A DNA stretch of 61,667 bases from NCBI GenBank assembly GCA_944341075.1, contig CALVLV010000011.1, forward strand, positions 1 through 61,667, written 5' to 3'. The position numbers and the translations under genes were made by a program. Positions 35,346 through 44,528 of the stretch are shown here, piece after piece. A model generated the notes under the pieces. That model saw only the letters and a list, made by a program, of their open reading frames with translations, had not been told where the DNA came from and did no database searches. The stretch's first letter is position 1. Every line of letters starts with the position of its first letter. Source of the DNA: an uncultured Clostridia bacterium (lineage in GTDB: Bacteria; Bacillota; Clostridia; Christensenellales; Borkfalkiaceae).

Positions 35346-36542
35346 GTGAAAGGTAAAACAGCTTCAAAACTCATGCTTGCGGCGCGCATTTTTATAACCG
35401 CCGCCCTGTTTGCCGCGGCGTTTGCAGTGCTGTATGTATTCGGCTACATAACCAACTTTGCCGCCATAGATAACCTTGTCGGCGCAATGCCCGTGGCTCT
35501 GGCGCTCATATTTGCGGGCGGAGGCACCGCCCTTGTATGGATGAAGCACACCCGCCGCACCATGGCCGTCACGGTGGCGCTTGCCGCGGTGCTCGTTTTG
35601 TCCGCCGCGCTCTACCCCGTGGCGCTCCGCGGCAACTGGTGGATACGCCCGAAGACGGAGTATTCGGGCGACTCTCCAGACCTTTCGCTGTACGCCCCGT
35701 TCAAAGAAGATACGCTTTTAGTCGGTCTTGAAGAACCTTCCTCGCTGCGCCTTTCGGGCGACATGCCCGTGCTGGACGGCGCCACGGCGCTCTATCCCGT
35801 ATACGCCGCGTTCGCGCAGGCCGTTTACAGCGTGGACGACTATTCGGAAGATATGGTGCGCTGCACCAACACCGCGGGGGCGTACCGCTCTGTTATAAGC
35901 GGCGATGCCGATATCATATTTGTCGCCGCGCCCTCGGTAAGCCAGAAAAAAGCGGCGGAGGAGGCGGGTGCCGACCTGCATTTTACGCCCATCGGCAAGG
36001 AGGCGTTCGTGTTCATCGTAGGTAAAAGCAACCCCGTGGAAAGCCTCACCGACCGCCAGATAAAAAATATTTATTCGGGCAGAACGGCAACGTGGGGCAC
36101 GCTCGGCTGGAGGGAAGGCGGCAGCATAATCGCCTTCCGCCGCCCCGAAACTTCGGGCAGCGAATCGGGGCTTACAAACCTTGTAATGAAGGGCCTGCCC
36201 GTCGTCGCGCCCCAGCCCATACCGGGCGGCGCGCTCAACGGTTCCAACAGCCTAATGCAGCAGGTCTCGGTGTGGTACAACGGCGTTCAGCCCGCGCTCG
36301 GCTATTCATACCGCTACTTTGCGCAGTCCATGTACCCCAACCCCGATACAAAGTTGCTGGCAATAGACGGGGTGTACCCTTCGGATGAAAACATAGCAGA
36401 CGGAACTTACCCGTACGTTGGCGAAATTTACGCCGTCACGCGCGGCAAACCACAGGGCGACGTTGCCGCCCTTCTTGAGTGGATACTCTCTGCCCAAGGG
36501 CAGTATCTGGTGCAGGCAACGGGTTACGCGCCCATAAACTGA
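35346..36542 (+). CDS. Membrane-anchored PstS-like phosphate-binding protein
   Basis: 398 residues. Three transmembrane helices (about 9-34, 43-65, 71-93) precede a periplasmic-binding-protein domain of the PstS family (about 125-398): LDGATALYPVYAAFAQAVY, CTNTAGAYRSVISGDADIIFVAAPS, FRRPETSGSESGL (anion-binding loop) and GEIYAVTRGKPQGDVAALLEWILSAQGQ. Ordinary PstS is a lipoprotein and lies next to pstCAB; here there are no transporter genes and the anchor is polytopic. It starts with GTG after GAGGTG. It may sense phosphate rather than feed a transporter. A terminator follows. Confidence 0.8.
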   Translation: MKGKTASKLMLAARIFITAALFAAAFAVLYVFGYITNFAAIDNLVGAMPVALALIFAGGGTALVWMKHTRRTMAVTVALAAVLVLSAALYPVALRGNWWIRPKTEYSGDSPDLSLYAPFKEDTLLVGLEEPSSLRLSGDMPVLDGATALYPVYAAFAQAVYSVDDYSEDMVRCTNTAGAYRSVISGDADIIFVAAPSVSQKKAAEEAGADLHFTPIGKEAFVFIVGKSNPVESLTDRQIKNIYSGRTATWGTLGWREGGSIIAFRRPETSGSESGLTNLVMKGLPVVAPQPIPGGALNGSNSLMQQVSVWYNGVQPALGYSYRYFAQSMYPNPDTKLLAIDGVYPSDENIADGTYPYVGEIYAVTRGKPQGDVAALLEWILSAQGQYLVQATGYAPIN

Positions 36543-36547
36543 AATTT

Positions 36548-36597
36548 GCGCCCCGCCGCAGGCAAAATTGCCTGCGGCGGGGCGCATTTTTCTGTAC
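36548..36597 (+). terminator. Terminator after the PstS-like gene
   Basis: A 17-base-pair stem (GCGCCCCGCCGCAGGCA and complement) with AAAT loop, then ATTTTTCTG. Confidence 0.85.
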
Positions 36598-36676
36598 GGC
36601 TGCGGCAATAATATGGCGGGGCGGGCAGTTGTTAAAAATTTTTTACGCGCAGCGCAACTTTATCGCTCTTAAAATA

Positions 36677-36705
36677 TTGATTATCGCCTTTTTTTGTGTT
36701 ATAAT
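36677..36705 (+). promoter_or_regulatory. Predicted promoter for the NifU-like/GGGtGRT operon
   Basis: TTGATT, a 17-base spacer and TATAAT, about 60 bases before the first start codon. Confidence 0.65.
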
Positions 36706-36765
36706 CGCATACGGAAAGACAAGCGGGAAACCCCCGCGGCGAATTTTTTAACGGAGGAACACAAA

Positions 36766-37491
36766 ATGCAATATTCAAAAGACGTTGAAAATATGATTTG
36801 TGTTGCCAAGGGTGTGTCCGGCAGGTTCGAACACGGCCCCGCTCCCATCCCCGAAGAAGGGCAGTGGATCCAGGCAAAGGAAATCAAAGATATCAAAGGT
36901 CTTACCCACGGCGTAGGTTGGTGCGCACCCCAGCAGGGAGCCTGCAAGCTCACGCTCAACGTCAAGGAAGGCGTCATTCAGGAGGCGCTGGTTGAAACCA
37001 TCGGCTGCTCCGGCATGACCCACTCTGCCGCCATGGCCGCAGAGATCCTTCCCGGCAAGACCATTCTGGAAGCGCTCAACACCGACCTCGTGTGCGACGC
37101 GATAAATACCGCCATGCGCGAGCTGTTCCTGCAGATAGTTTACGGCAGAACGCAGTCCGCCTTCTCTGAAGACGGCCTTGTTATCGGCGCGGGACTTGAA
37201 GACCTGGGCAAGGGCCTCCGCTCGCAGGTGGGCACCATGTACGGCACCAAATTAAAGGGCGTAAGGTACCTTGAAATGGCCGAAGGCTATGTGCTCTCTA
37301 TCGCGCTCGATAAAAACAACGAAGTATGCGGCTACAAGTTCGTATCCCTCGGCAAGATGACCGACTTTATAAAGAAGGGCCTTACCCCCAACGAGGCATA
37401 CGAAAAGTCTATCGGCACCTATGGCAGGTATACCAAGGAACAGGGCGCCGTTAAGCATATCGACCCCAGAACGGACAAGGAGGTTGACTAA
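36766..37491 (+). CDS. NifU/IscU-like iron-sulfur scaffold family protein
   Basis: 241 residues. The central part resembles the NifU N-terminal scaffold fold: GACKLTLNVKEGVIQEALVETIGCSGMTHSAAMAAEILPGKTILEAL matches the family's GC...SAS...E...GKT pattern (about residues 58-104, read in pieces). The protein is longer than NifU_N (about 125 residues) with an additional C-terminal half. ACGGAGG precedes the ATG at 36766. It is followed after 2 bases by the GGGtGRT gene, an arrangement I recall as conserved. Function of the pair is not known. Confidence 0.75.
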   Translation: MQYSKDVENMICVAKGVSGRFEHGPAPIPEEGQWIQAKEIKDIKGLTHGVGWCAPQQGACKLTLNVKEGVIQEALVETIGCSGMTHSAAMAAEILPGKTILEALNTDLVCDAINTAMRELFLQIVYGRTQSAFSEDGLVIGAGLEDLGKGLRSQVGTMYGTKLKGVRYLEMAEGYVLSIALDKNNEVCGYKFVSLGKMTDFIKKGLTPNEAYEKSIGTYGRYTKEQGAVKHIDPRTDKEVD

Positions 37492-37493
37492 CA

Positions 37494-38495
37494 ATGGCAC
37501 TTTTTGAAGGATACGAAAGAAGGGAAAAGAAAATTTTAGGCGTACTTAAAGAGTACGGCATAAACAGCATAGAGGAGTGCAAAGATATCTGCCTTTCAAA
37601 GGGCGTGGACTGCGATAAGATAGTCCGCGGCACCCAGCCCATCTGCTTTGAAAACGCCGTTTGGGCATACACCGTAGGCGCCGCCATCGCAATAAAGAAG
37701 GGCTGCACCAAGGCATACGACGCAGCCGCCGCAATAGGCATCGGCCTGCAGAGCTTCTGCATCCCCGGTTCGGTTGCCGAAAACAGAAAGGTCGGCCTCG
37801 GCCACGGCAACCTGGGCGCAATGCTCCTTCACGACGATACCGACTGCTTCTGCTTCCTTGCAGGGCACGAATCGTTCGCCGCTGCAGAGGGCGCCATCAA
37901 AATTGCAGAAAACGCAAACAAAGTGCGCAATAAGCCTTTAAGGGTAATCCTCAACGGCCTCGGCAAGGACGCGGCATATATCATCTCCCGCATCAACGGT
38001 TTCACCTATTGCAGAACGCAGTTCGATCCCTACACCGAAACGGTAAAGGTTACAGATACCGTCGCCTTTTCAGAAGGCAGCCGCGCAAAGGTAAAGTGCT
38101 ACGGCGCAGATTCCGTTCCCGAAGGCGTTGCCATCATGCAGCTTGAAAACGTTTCCGTTTCCATCACCGGCAACTCCACCAACCCCACGCGCTTCCAGCA
38201 CCCCGTTGCAGGCACCTACAAAAAGTGGTGCATCGAAAACGGCAAAAAGTACTTCTCGGTTGCATCGGGCGGCGGCACGGGCAGAACGCTCCACCCCGAC
38301 AACATGGCTGCAGGCCCCGCAAGCTACGGCATGACCGATACCATGGGCAGAATGCATTCCGACGCCCAGTTCGCAGGTTCGTCCTCCGTACCCGCGCACG
38401 TTGAAATGATGGGCCTTATAGGCATGGGCAACAACCCCATGGTAGGCGCCACCGTCGCCGTTGCCGTTGCCGTACAGGAAGGCATGACCAAATAA
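37494..38495 (+). CDS. GGGtGRT family protein
   Basis: 333-residue protein named after a motif that is visible here as SGGGTGRTLHPDNMA (near residue 260). Other conserved-looking blocks are CFENAVWAYTVGAAIAIKKG, GLGHGNLGAMLLHDDTDCFCFLAGHESFAAAEGA and FAGSSSVPAHVEMMGLIGMGNNPMVGATVAVAVAV. The family has no described activity. Many Cys, His and Gly-rich loops suggest a metal, cluster or nucleotide cofactor. It is tightly linked to a NifU-like scaffold gene, and the strong codon pattern suggests a highly expressed pair. Confidence 0.85.
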   Translation: MALFEGYERREKKILGVLKEYGINSIEECKDICLSKGVDCDKIVRGTQPICFENAVWAYTVGAAIAIKKGCTKAYDAAAAIGIGLQSFCIPGSVAENRKVGLGHGNLGAMLLHDDTDCFCFLAGHESFAAAEGAIKIAENANKVRNKPLRVILNGLGKDAAYIISRINGFTYCRTQFDPYTETVKVTDTVAFSEGSRAKVKCYGADSVPEGVAIMQLENVSVSITGNSTNPTRFQHPVAGTYKKWCIENGKKYFSVASGGGTGRTLHPDNMAAGPASYGMTDTMGRMHSDAQFAGSSSVPAHVEMMGLIGMGNNPMVGATVAVAVAVQEGMTK

Positions 38496-38528
38496 TCCCG
38501 GTCACAAAAAAATAAATAAAATTTTACG

Positions 38529-38557
38529 CGGCTGCGGGTTTCCCGCAGCCGTTTTTA
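38529..38557 (+). terminator. Terminator after the GGGtGRT gene
   Basis: CGGCTGCGGG and CCCGCAGCCG pair around TTT, followed by TTTTTA. A hairpin repeat of the CCTCCCCTGCATAAGGGGAGG type follows (38560-38599). Confidence 0.8.
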
Positions 38558-38664
38558 TGTGCCTCCCCTGCATAAGGGGAGGAATTAAAGGAGGGGTTCG
38601 GGCGGCGCGGCGGCCCAAACTTGCCAAACTTACAAAATTTAACGGCAAGCGCGCAAACTTTATG

Positions 38665-38692
38665 TTTACAGCAGGCAAAAATGTATTATAAT
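38665..38692 (+). promoter_or_regulatory. Predicted promoter of mcsA-mcsB-clpC
   Basis: TTTACA, a 16-base spacer and TATAAT, about 110 bases before mcsA. No CtsR heptad repeat (GGTCAAA type) is seen around it. Confidence 0.55.
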
Positions 38693-38801
38693 TATACTGT
38701 ATTATTATATATAGTGTATGGCGGCTTTTGTCGGGCTATCGGTACATGGTTTTGCCGCCGTGCCCGCCGCATACGCGGCAAACAATACATATGGAGGACG
38801 C

Positions 38802-39293
38802 ATGCTCTGTCAGCGCTGTAAAAAAAGGCCTGCTACGGCAAATTTCATAGAGATACACGACGGCAAAAAGGTCGGCTATAACCTGTGCGATGAGTGCTAT
38901 AACGAGATGTTCGGTTCGCTGAACAACTCGGTCAACAGCGACGTGCTCGCGGGGCTTTTCGGTCAGTCCAAGCGCAAGCGCCCCGGTGTATGCCCCGTGT
39001 GCGGAATGGAATATTCCGAGTTTGAAAGAACGGGCCTTCTGGGCTGTGCCGCCTGCTACGACGTGTTCAAGGCCGACCTTATGCCGTATATCGAGCGCAT
39101 ACAGGGCAAGGTGGTGCACGTGGGTAAGGTGGGTCAGGACGCAAGCACGCACGACCTTACCCGCAAACTTTCGCACCTGCAGGAAGAGCTGGAAAAGGCC
39201 CTTCACGAGCGGCGCTATTCCGCGGCGGAGAGCATTAACAGGCGCATAGCCGAACTCAGCAAAAAACTCAGCGGCGGCGAGGGGGACAAATGA
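38802..39293 (+). CDS. mcsA: McsA, activator of protein arginine kinase
   Basis: McsA is a zinc protein that activates McsB. The 163-residue protein has two zinc-finger CxxC pairs at the N-terminus (CQRCKKRP and CDECYNEM), another pair (CPVCGMEYSEF, GCAACYDVF) and a C-terminal UvrB/UvrC motif (LSHLQEELEKALHERRYSAAESINRRIAEL). The ATG at 38802 follows GGAGGA. It overlaps mcsB by four bases (ATGA). Confidence 0.93.
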   Translation: MLCQRCKKRPATANFIEIHDGKKVGYNLCDECYNEMFGSLNNSVNSDVLAGLFGQSKRKRPGVCPVCGMEYSEFERTGLLGCAACYDVFKADLMPYIERIQGKVVHVGKVGQDASTHDLTRKLSHLQEELEKALHERRYSAAESINRRIAELSKKLSGGEGDK

Positions 39294-40306
39294 GCAGCAT
39301 TTCCGAAGGAACTCTCGTTTCAACAAGAATACGCCTTGCGCGCAACCTTGAAGGCTATCCCTTCCCCTCGCACCTCAAGGACGAAAAGCAGGCCAAGGAG
39401 ATAATCAGGCTGGTTTCGTCAGGCCTCAACCGCCTGGACGACTTCAGGCTCTACTACATGGACGGCGTGACGGAGTGGGAGGCCGACGCCCTGATAGAAA
39501 ATCACATGATAAGCCCCGCCCTTATAGAAAAAAAGCACTACGCGGCGGCGCTTATAAACGGCGACAGAAACCTTTCGGTGATGATAAACGAAGAAGATCA
39601 CCTGCGCGAACAGTGCATAATTAAGGGTCTGTGCCTCCGCCGCGCGTACGATAAAATTTCTGATATAGACAGCAAGATAGGCCGCACAATAAAGTTTGCC
39701 TACGACGAGCAGCTTGGGTACCTCACCGCGTGCCCCACAAATCTGGGTACGGGGCTGCGCGCCTCGGTAATGCTGTTTTTGCCCGCCATAACGCTCAATG
39801 ATAACATGCGCGAGGTGGTGCGCTCGATCTCAAGGCTGGGGCTCACCGTGCGCGGAGTATACGGCGAGGGCAGCGGCGCCGAAGGTTACATGTACCAGGT
39901 CAGCAACGAGGTCACCCTCGGCGTCACCGAAGAGGAGATCATCTCCCAGGTAGACGAGGTCGCCCGCAAGATATGCACGCTGGAAGAAGCCGAGCGCATG
40001 CGCCTTAAAACGGGGTCTGCCCGCATGGGGGTAATGGATAAGTGTATGCGCGCCTACGGCATAGCAACCAACTGTGTGGTGCTTTCCTCTGAAGAGCTGA
40101 TATCGCTTGCGGCGGATATAAAGCTGGGCGCCTGCCTTGGGTACCTGCCCATAGAGCACGTTTCGTCTATAGACGACCTTGTTTCGCGCATGCAGCCGCA
40201 CAACATAAACCAGTCTGCGGGCAGGCAGCTTTCGGCAGACGAGCGCGATGTGTACCGCGCCGACTATGTTTCCAACCACATAAAAAAACTGGCCGAACAC
40301 AAGTAA
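39290..40306 (+). CDS. mcsB: Protein arginine kinase McsB
   Basis: McsB phosphorylates arginines on proteins to mark them for ClpC. The 338-residue protein belongs to the phosphagen-kinase fold: VSTRIRLARNLEGYPFP (N-terminus), INEEDHLREQCIIKG (substrate-binding Glu), LTACPTNLGTGLRASVMLFLP (catalytic Cys, phosphate-binding) and GVYGEGSGAEGYMYQVSNEVTLG. Arg residues of the ATP site are kept. It is translationally coupled to mcsA. A 172-base gap with a TTGCGGCATA-type motif separates it from clpC. Confidence 0.96.
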   Translation: MSSISEGTLVSTRIRLARNLEGYPFPSHLKDEKQAKEIIRLVSSGLNRLDDFRLYYMDGVTEWEADALIENHMISPALIEKKHYAAALINGDRNLSVMINEEDHLREQCIIKGLCLRRAYDKISDIDSKIGRTIKFAYDEQLGYLTACPTNLGTGLRASVMLFLPAITLNDNMREVVRSISRLGLTVRGVYGEGSGAEGYMYQVSNEVTLGVTEEEIISQVDEVARKICTLEEAERMRLKTGSARMGVMDKCMRAYGIATNCVVLSSEELISLAADIKLGACLGYLPIEHVSSIDDLVSRMQPHNINQSAGRQLSADERDVYRADYVSNHIKKLAEHK

Positions 40307-40478
40307 GCTCTGCTTTGGCAACGCCGTATTTCGCGGCAGAACATAACGGCATTAAAACAAAAAGGACGGCACATATGCCGCAACCAATACAGTATAGCGC
40401 CGCATGCGGCAAAGGCAGGGCGGCGCACGCTTCACATGAATGCGCACAACAGTGCGCACCCGTAAGGAGGAAAAACAA

Positions 40479-42986
40479 ATGGAAGATTTCGGTAAATTCA
40501 CCTCTAATCTCGTAAAGGTAATAGAGACGGCGGAGGGCGCCGCCGAGATGTTCGACAGCAGCTACGTCGGCAGCGAGCACATAGTGTTCGCCATGCTCAA
40601 CACCCCCGACTGCACGGCCTGCAAAGTCATGGCGTCGTGCGGGGTAGAGGAGGCGCCGTTCAGAACATACTTCGCCCGCTCTATTGATACAAATTCAAAC
40701 ATAAAGGGCTTTACGCCGCGCACAAAGCACATGCTCATCCAGGCGGTGGAACTTGCCGTGGCTCTGGGCGGCGACGACGCCCTTGCGGGCACCGAGCACA
40801 TGCTGTATGCCATAATGGCCGAACCCACCTGCCTCGCCATGCGCATTTTCAACGCCATGGGCGTAAACCTCACCCGCCTCGCATCCAAGCTGGAGGTGGT
40901 AATACACGAAGGATTAAGCGAAGAAAACAACCTCGCCGAAGAAGATCCCTTCTCCTCGCTGTTTTCTGCCTTCGGCGAAAAGCCCCGCCCCGCTGCCCGT
41001 CAGGAGCGCAAGAGCGATTCCCTCGGCGGAGAGATAGAAAAGTACGGCGTAAACCTCACACAGAAGGCGCGCGAGGGCAAAATCGACCCCGTTATAGGCA
41101 GAAAGAAGGAGATTGATAAAATAATCCAGGTGCTCTCCCGCCGCACAAAAAACAACCCCGTGCTTATAGGCGAACCGGGTGTGGGCAAGTCGGCGGTGGT
41201 AGAGGGCCTTGCCCAGGCCATAGTCAACAACGAAGTCCCCGACCTGCTAAAAGATAAAATAGTGTTCTCGCTCGACCTTGCAAGCATGGTTGCAGGCTCC
41301 AAATACAGGGGCGACTTTGAAGAGCGCCTTAAAAACGCCATAAACGCCGTTAAAAACAAGGGCAACGTAATACTGTTCATAGACGAGATCCACCAGATAG
41401 TGGGCGCGGGCGCAACCAGCGACGGCAGCATGGACGCGGCCAATATACTGAAGCCCATGCTCGCGCGCGGCGAACTGCAGACCATAGGCGCCACCACGCT
41501 GGAGGAGTACAGAAAGTACATCGAAAAGGACGCCGCCTTAGAGCGCCGCTTTACCCCCGTGCAGGTGGACGAACCCTCGGTTGAGGACACCATAGAGATA
41601 CTCCGCGGCCTGCGCGACAAGTACGAGGCGCACCACAAGGTGGTAATAACCGACGAGTCGATAATTGCCGCGGCGACCCTCTCCGACAGGTACATCACCG
41701 ACCGCTACCTGCCCGACAAGGCCATCGACCTGATCGACGAGGCCGCCTCGCGCGCGCGCCTCAACAGCCACTACGCGCCCGAAGAGGTGAAGGAGCTTGA
41801 AGATAAATTAAAGCGTCTCACTCTGGAAAAGAACAAGGCTGCCAAGGACGAGCAGTACTCCCGCGCGCAGAAGCTTGTGGAGGAGATAAACGAAGTACAG
41901 CAGCAGATAAACGCCGCAAAGCAGAATTGGCGTGGCGGCAAGCAGACAAATGCGCCCAGCATAGGCTCGGAAGAGATAGCCGAAATAGTCAGCGGCTGGA
42001 CGGGCGTGCCCGTCACAAAGCTCACCGAGGCGGAGAGCGAAAAACTTTTACACCTTGAAGAGAACCTTCACAAGCGCATAATCGGTCAGGACGAGGCTGT
42101 TTCCGCCGTGTCCCGCGCCATACGCAGGGCAAGGGCGGGGCTGAACGAACCCAACAAGCCCATAGGTTCGTTCATATTCGTCGGCCCCACGGGCGTGGGC
42201 AAGACCGACCTTGCCAAGGCGCTTGCCGAGTGCATGTTCGGCGACGAAAAGCTTATGGTAAGGCTGGATATGTCTGAATTCATGGAAAAGCACACCGTAT
42301 CCAAGCTCATCGGCGCGCCCCCGGGATATGTTGGCTACGACGACAACAACGGCGGTCAGCTTACCGAAAAAATAAGGCGTAAGCCCTATTCGGTGGTGCT
42401 GTTTGACGAGATCGAAAAAGCCCACCCCGACGTGTTCAATATCCTTCTGCAGATTCTGGACGACGGCCGCCTTACAGACAGCAAGGGCAGGGTGATAAAT
42501 TTCAAGAATACAATTATAATCATGACGTCCAACGTCGGCGCAAGCCAGATCAAAAAGATGTCCAACTTCGGCTTCCGCTCAGAGGAGGACGACGGCTACG
42601 TAGACATGCGCGAAAACATAATGGACGCCCTGCGCGAACAGTTCAAGCCCGAATTTTTAAACAGGCTGGACGACATTATAATCTTCCGCAGGCTCACCCG
42701 CGAAGAGCAGGGCAGAATTTGCGAAAAGATAATCGCCGGCCTCAGCGAAAAGCTTAAAGTAAAAAATATCTCGCTCGAAGTCACTCCCGAGGCGATGGAT
42801 AAGCTCCTCTCTGAGGGCTACAGCGAGGAGTACGGCGCCCGCCCCATGAAAAGGGTGGTGCAAAAGCGCATAGAAGACAGGCTTTCAGACGAGATCCTTG
42901 CCGGCCGCGTTCTGCCCGGCGAGCGCGTCACCGTGAACGTCAACGGCGAAGGGGAGCTCTCCTTCAGGTCTGAAGTGGTAAATTAA
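40479..42986 (+). CDS. clpC: ATP-dependent Clp protease ATP-binding subunit ClpC
   Basis: ClpC is the AAA+ unfoldase that feeds ClpP and recognises phospho-arginine. The 835-residue protein has the N-terminal repeat domain (1 to about 150), first AAA+ module with [13 protein letters not shown] and [13 protein letters not shown], the coiled-coil middle (M) domain (about 420-475) typical for ClpC, and the second AAA+ module with [14 protein letters not shown] and [12 protein letters not shown], followed by the ClpP-contact loop region. AGGAGG precedes the ATG at 40479. The operon lacks ctsR. Confidence 0.96.
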   Translation: MEDFGKFTSNLVKVIETAEGAAEMFDSSYVGSEHIVFAMLNTPDCTACKVMASCGVEEAPFRTYFARSIDTNSNIKGFTPRTKHMLIQAVELAVALGGDDALAGTEHMLYAIMAEPTCLAMRIFNAMGVNLTRLASKLEVVIHEGLSEENNLAEEDPFSSLFSAFGEKPRPAARQERKSDSLGGEIEKYGVNLTQKAREGKIDPVIGRKKEIDKIIQVLSRRTKNNPVLIGEPGVGKSAVVEGLAQAIVNNEVPDLLKDKIVFSLDLASMVAGSKYRGDFEERLKNAINAVKNKGNVILFIDEIHQIVGAGATSDGSMDAANILKPMLARGELQTIGATTLEEYRKYIEKDAALERRFTPVQVDEPSVEDTIEILRGLRDKYEAHHKVVITDESIIAAATLSDRYITDRYLPDKAIDLIDEAASRARLNSHYAPEEVKELEDKLKRLTLEKNKAAKDEQYSRAQKLVEEINEVQQQINAAKQNWRGGKQTNAPSIGSEEIAEIVSGWTGVPVTKLTEAESEKLLHLEENLHKRIIGQDEAVSAVSRAIRRARAGLNEPNKPIGSFIFVGPTGVGKTDLAKALAECMFGDEKLMVRLDMSEFMEKHTVSKLIGAPPGYVGYDDNNGGQLTEKIRRKPYSVVLFDEIEKAHPDVFNILLQILDDGRLTDSKGRVINFKNTIIIMTSNVGASQIKKMSNFGFRSEEDDGYVDMRENIMDALREQFKPEFLNRLDDIIIFRRLTREEQGRICEKIIAGLSEKLKVKNISLEVTPEAMDKLLSEGYSEEYGARPMKRVVQKRIEDRLSDEILAGRVLPGERVTVNVNGEGELSFRSEVVN

Positions 42987-43082
42987 GCCTGCAAAAGTGG
43001 CGGGCAAAGATGCGGGCATAATATGTTGCGCCGTACAATAAAATATTGATTGGCCTGCATATATCATGCAACCAACGGCTGC

Positions 43083-43127
43083 GGGGGCGGCGATTTTTCC
43101 AAATCGCCGCCCCCCAAATTTTTTATA
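43083..43127 (+). terminator. Terminator after clpC
   Basis: GGGGGCGGCGATTT and AAATCGCCGCCCCC pair around TTCC, followed by AAATTTTTTATA. Confidence 0.85.
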
Positions 43128-43162
43128 ATTATTCGGTTAAATGTCATAAAACGCCCAAACTG

Positions 43163-43191
43163 TTTACTTTGTTGTCGGTTTATGGTAAAAT
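43163..43191 (+). promoter_or_regulatory. Predicted promoter of the alpha/beta hydrolase gene
   Basis: TTTACT, a 17-base spacer and TAAAAT, 36 bases before the chosen start codon. Confidence 0.6.
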
Positions 43192-43227
43192 ATCCCTGTC
43201 ATGCGCCACGGCGCAAAGAGAGGGGAT

Positions 43228-44166
43228 ATGAGTTTTCACAGATTTTTCTTCAAGGCAATAGACCATATTTACGAACCGTTTCAAAACCGCCGCCGCTGCA
43301 CAAAGTTTGGCGGCGTGCAGTTTGATATTGCCCGCGACATTGTATACGATAATGCCTTCCCCGACGTCTGCCGCCTGGATGTGTGCAGGCTTAAAAGGGA
43401 GGGGAAGGCCGTCGGCCCCGACATTAACGGGTCGCCTGTTGTGCTGTACTTTCACGGAGGCGGTTTCGCGGCGGGCGATAAGCACTGCCGCCGCGCCCTT
43501 GCGCGCTGGCTTGCGGTAAACGGCTATGCCGTTGTAAACGTAAACTACGGGCTGGCGCCAAAATATAAATTTCCCTCCCAGCACCGCCACATAGTCTCCG
43601 CCCTCGGCTGGCTGCAAAACAACGCGCAGAAATACGGGCTGGATATCGGCCGCGCGGTTTTTGCGGGCGACAGCGCGGGCGCGTACTATGCCGCCATGCT
43701 CGCCTGCCTGTGCGTGCGGCCCGACCTTGCGCGCAAGCTGGGCACAGCGGTAAATTTCAGACCGCGCGGCGTAATACTCAACTGCGGCGTGTACGACATG
43801 CCGTCCCTTGCGACTGATAAAATGCTGTTCAACCTCGGCAAATACATATTCAGGGATATCACAGGCATGCAACGCCCTCATGCGGATGGGTACATGTGGG
43901 GCGAACTGCTGAGTATTCCCGCGCTTGTCACGCCCGATTTTCCGCCCGCGCTGCTCATCTACGCCTCGCGCGATACTCTCTGCGGCCGCCAGCACGAGGG
44001 CATGATAGCCGCCCTGCATAATAATAACGTTCCGCTCACCGTTTACGCCGCCCAAAGCAAAAGGTACGACCACTGTTTTTCGCTTATGTGGAAGGGCGAG
44101 GCCGCCGAACAGGCAAACGCGCACATACTCAGTTTTTTAAGCGAGCGCCTTGGCACAAGCCGTTAA
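43228..44166 (+). CDS. Alpha/beta hydrolase, HSL/acetylesterase-like
   Basis: 312-residue esterase/lipase-like protein. The oxyanion HGGG motif (LYFHGGGFAAGD), the nucleophile elbow GDSAGAYYA, a likely acid residue in IYASRDTLCG and His in RYDHCFSLMW form a complete catalytic triad. The family includes acetyl-esterases and carboxylesterases acting on small esters. The ATG at 43228 follows AGAGAGGGG closely; the alternative at 43201 has no ribosome binding site. No signal peptide is clear, although the N-terminus is aromatic-rich. Confidence 0.85.
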   Translation: MSFHRFFFKAIDHIYEPFQNRRRCTKFGGVQFDIARDIVYDNAFPDVCRLDVCRLKREGKAVGPDINGSPVVLYFHGGGFAAGDKHCRRALARWLAVNGYAVVNVNYGLAPKYKFPSQHRHIVSALGWLQNNAQKYGLDIGRAVFAGDSAGAYYAAMLACLCVRPDLARKLGTAVNFRPRGVILNCGVYDMPSLATDKMLFNLGKYIFRDITGMQRPHADGYMWGELLSIPALVTPDFPPALLIYASRDTLCGRQHEGMIAALHNNNVPLTVYAAQSKRYDHCFSLMWKGEAAEQANAHILSFLSERLGTSR

Positions 44167-44288
44167 AAAACCCGAGCGGCACAAAACATACCGCTATTTT
44201 TTTACTCATTCAGATTGTTGTGTATTGCCGCTTAACCACAATATATTGTGTTTGCTAAAATTTTACAAAACAAAATATCGTAAAATCC

Positions 44289-44317
44289 TTGACTTTGGCG
44301 CACACTGTTGATATAAT
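44289..44317 (+). promoter_or_regulatory. Promoter of the pyruvate formate-lyase operon
   Basis: TTGACT, a 17-base spacer and TATAAT, immediately upstream of the ZTP riboswitch. Confidence 0.8.
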
Positions 44318-44334
44318 CGTAGCGTAAGGAAAAA

Positions 44335-44420
44335 GTCGCCCGCCGTAACTGACGAATTTGCAGAAAAAACTGCAGGGGAATGGCGGTGCGTAGGGTTTTT
44401 GTCGTTCGTCTGGGCAGTTT
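44335..44420 (+). ncRNA. ZTP (pfl motif) riboswitch aptamer
   Basis: The leader matches the pfl-motif consensus that senses the purine precursor ZTP/ZMP. CCGCC (44340-44344) pairs with GGCGG (44382-44386). Between them come the conserved TAACTGACGAA, a hairpin TGCAG/CTGCA and AGGGGAAT. The second half carries the hallmark CGTCTGGGCA (44407-44416), the counterpart of CCGCCTGGGCA. Its position directly before pflA is where the motif was first named. When ZTP signals 10-formyl-tetrahydrofolate shortage, it would raise expression of this formate-producing enzyme. Confidence 0.9.
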
Positions 44421-44429
44421 GGATATCGC

Positions 44430-44471
44430 AGGGCGCGGTTTGCGCCACGGCATATGCAACCGCCCTTTTTT
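44430..44471 (+). terminator. Expression-platform terminator of the ZTP riboswitch
   Basis: GGGCGCGGTTTGC (44431-44443) pairs imperfectly with GCAACCGCCC (44456-44465), followed by TTTTTT. The 3' arm could also pair with GGGCGGT (44481-44487). Ligand binding upstream would be expected to disturb this hairpin. Confidence 0.75.
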
Positions 44472-44528
44472 CACCCCTTCGGGCGGTCGGCGCCCGTGCA
44501 GCTAACATGCGGCGCAAGGTTTTGGTTT

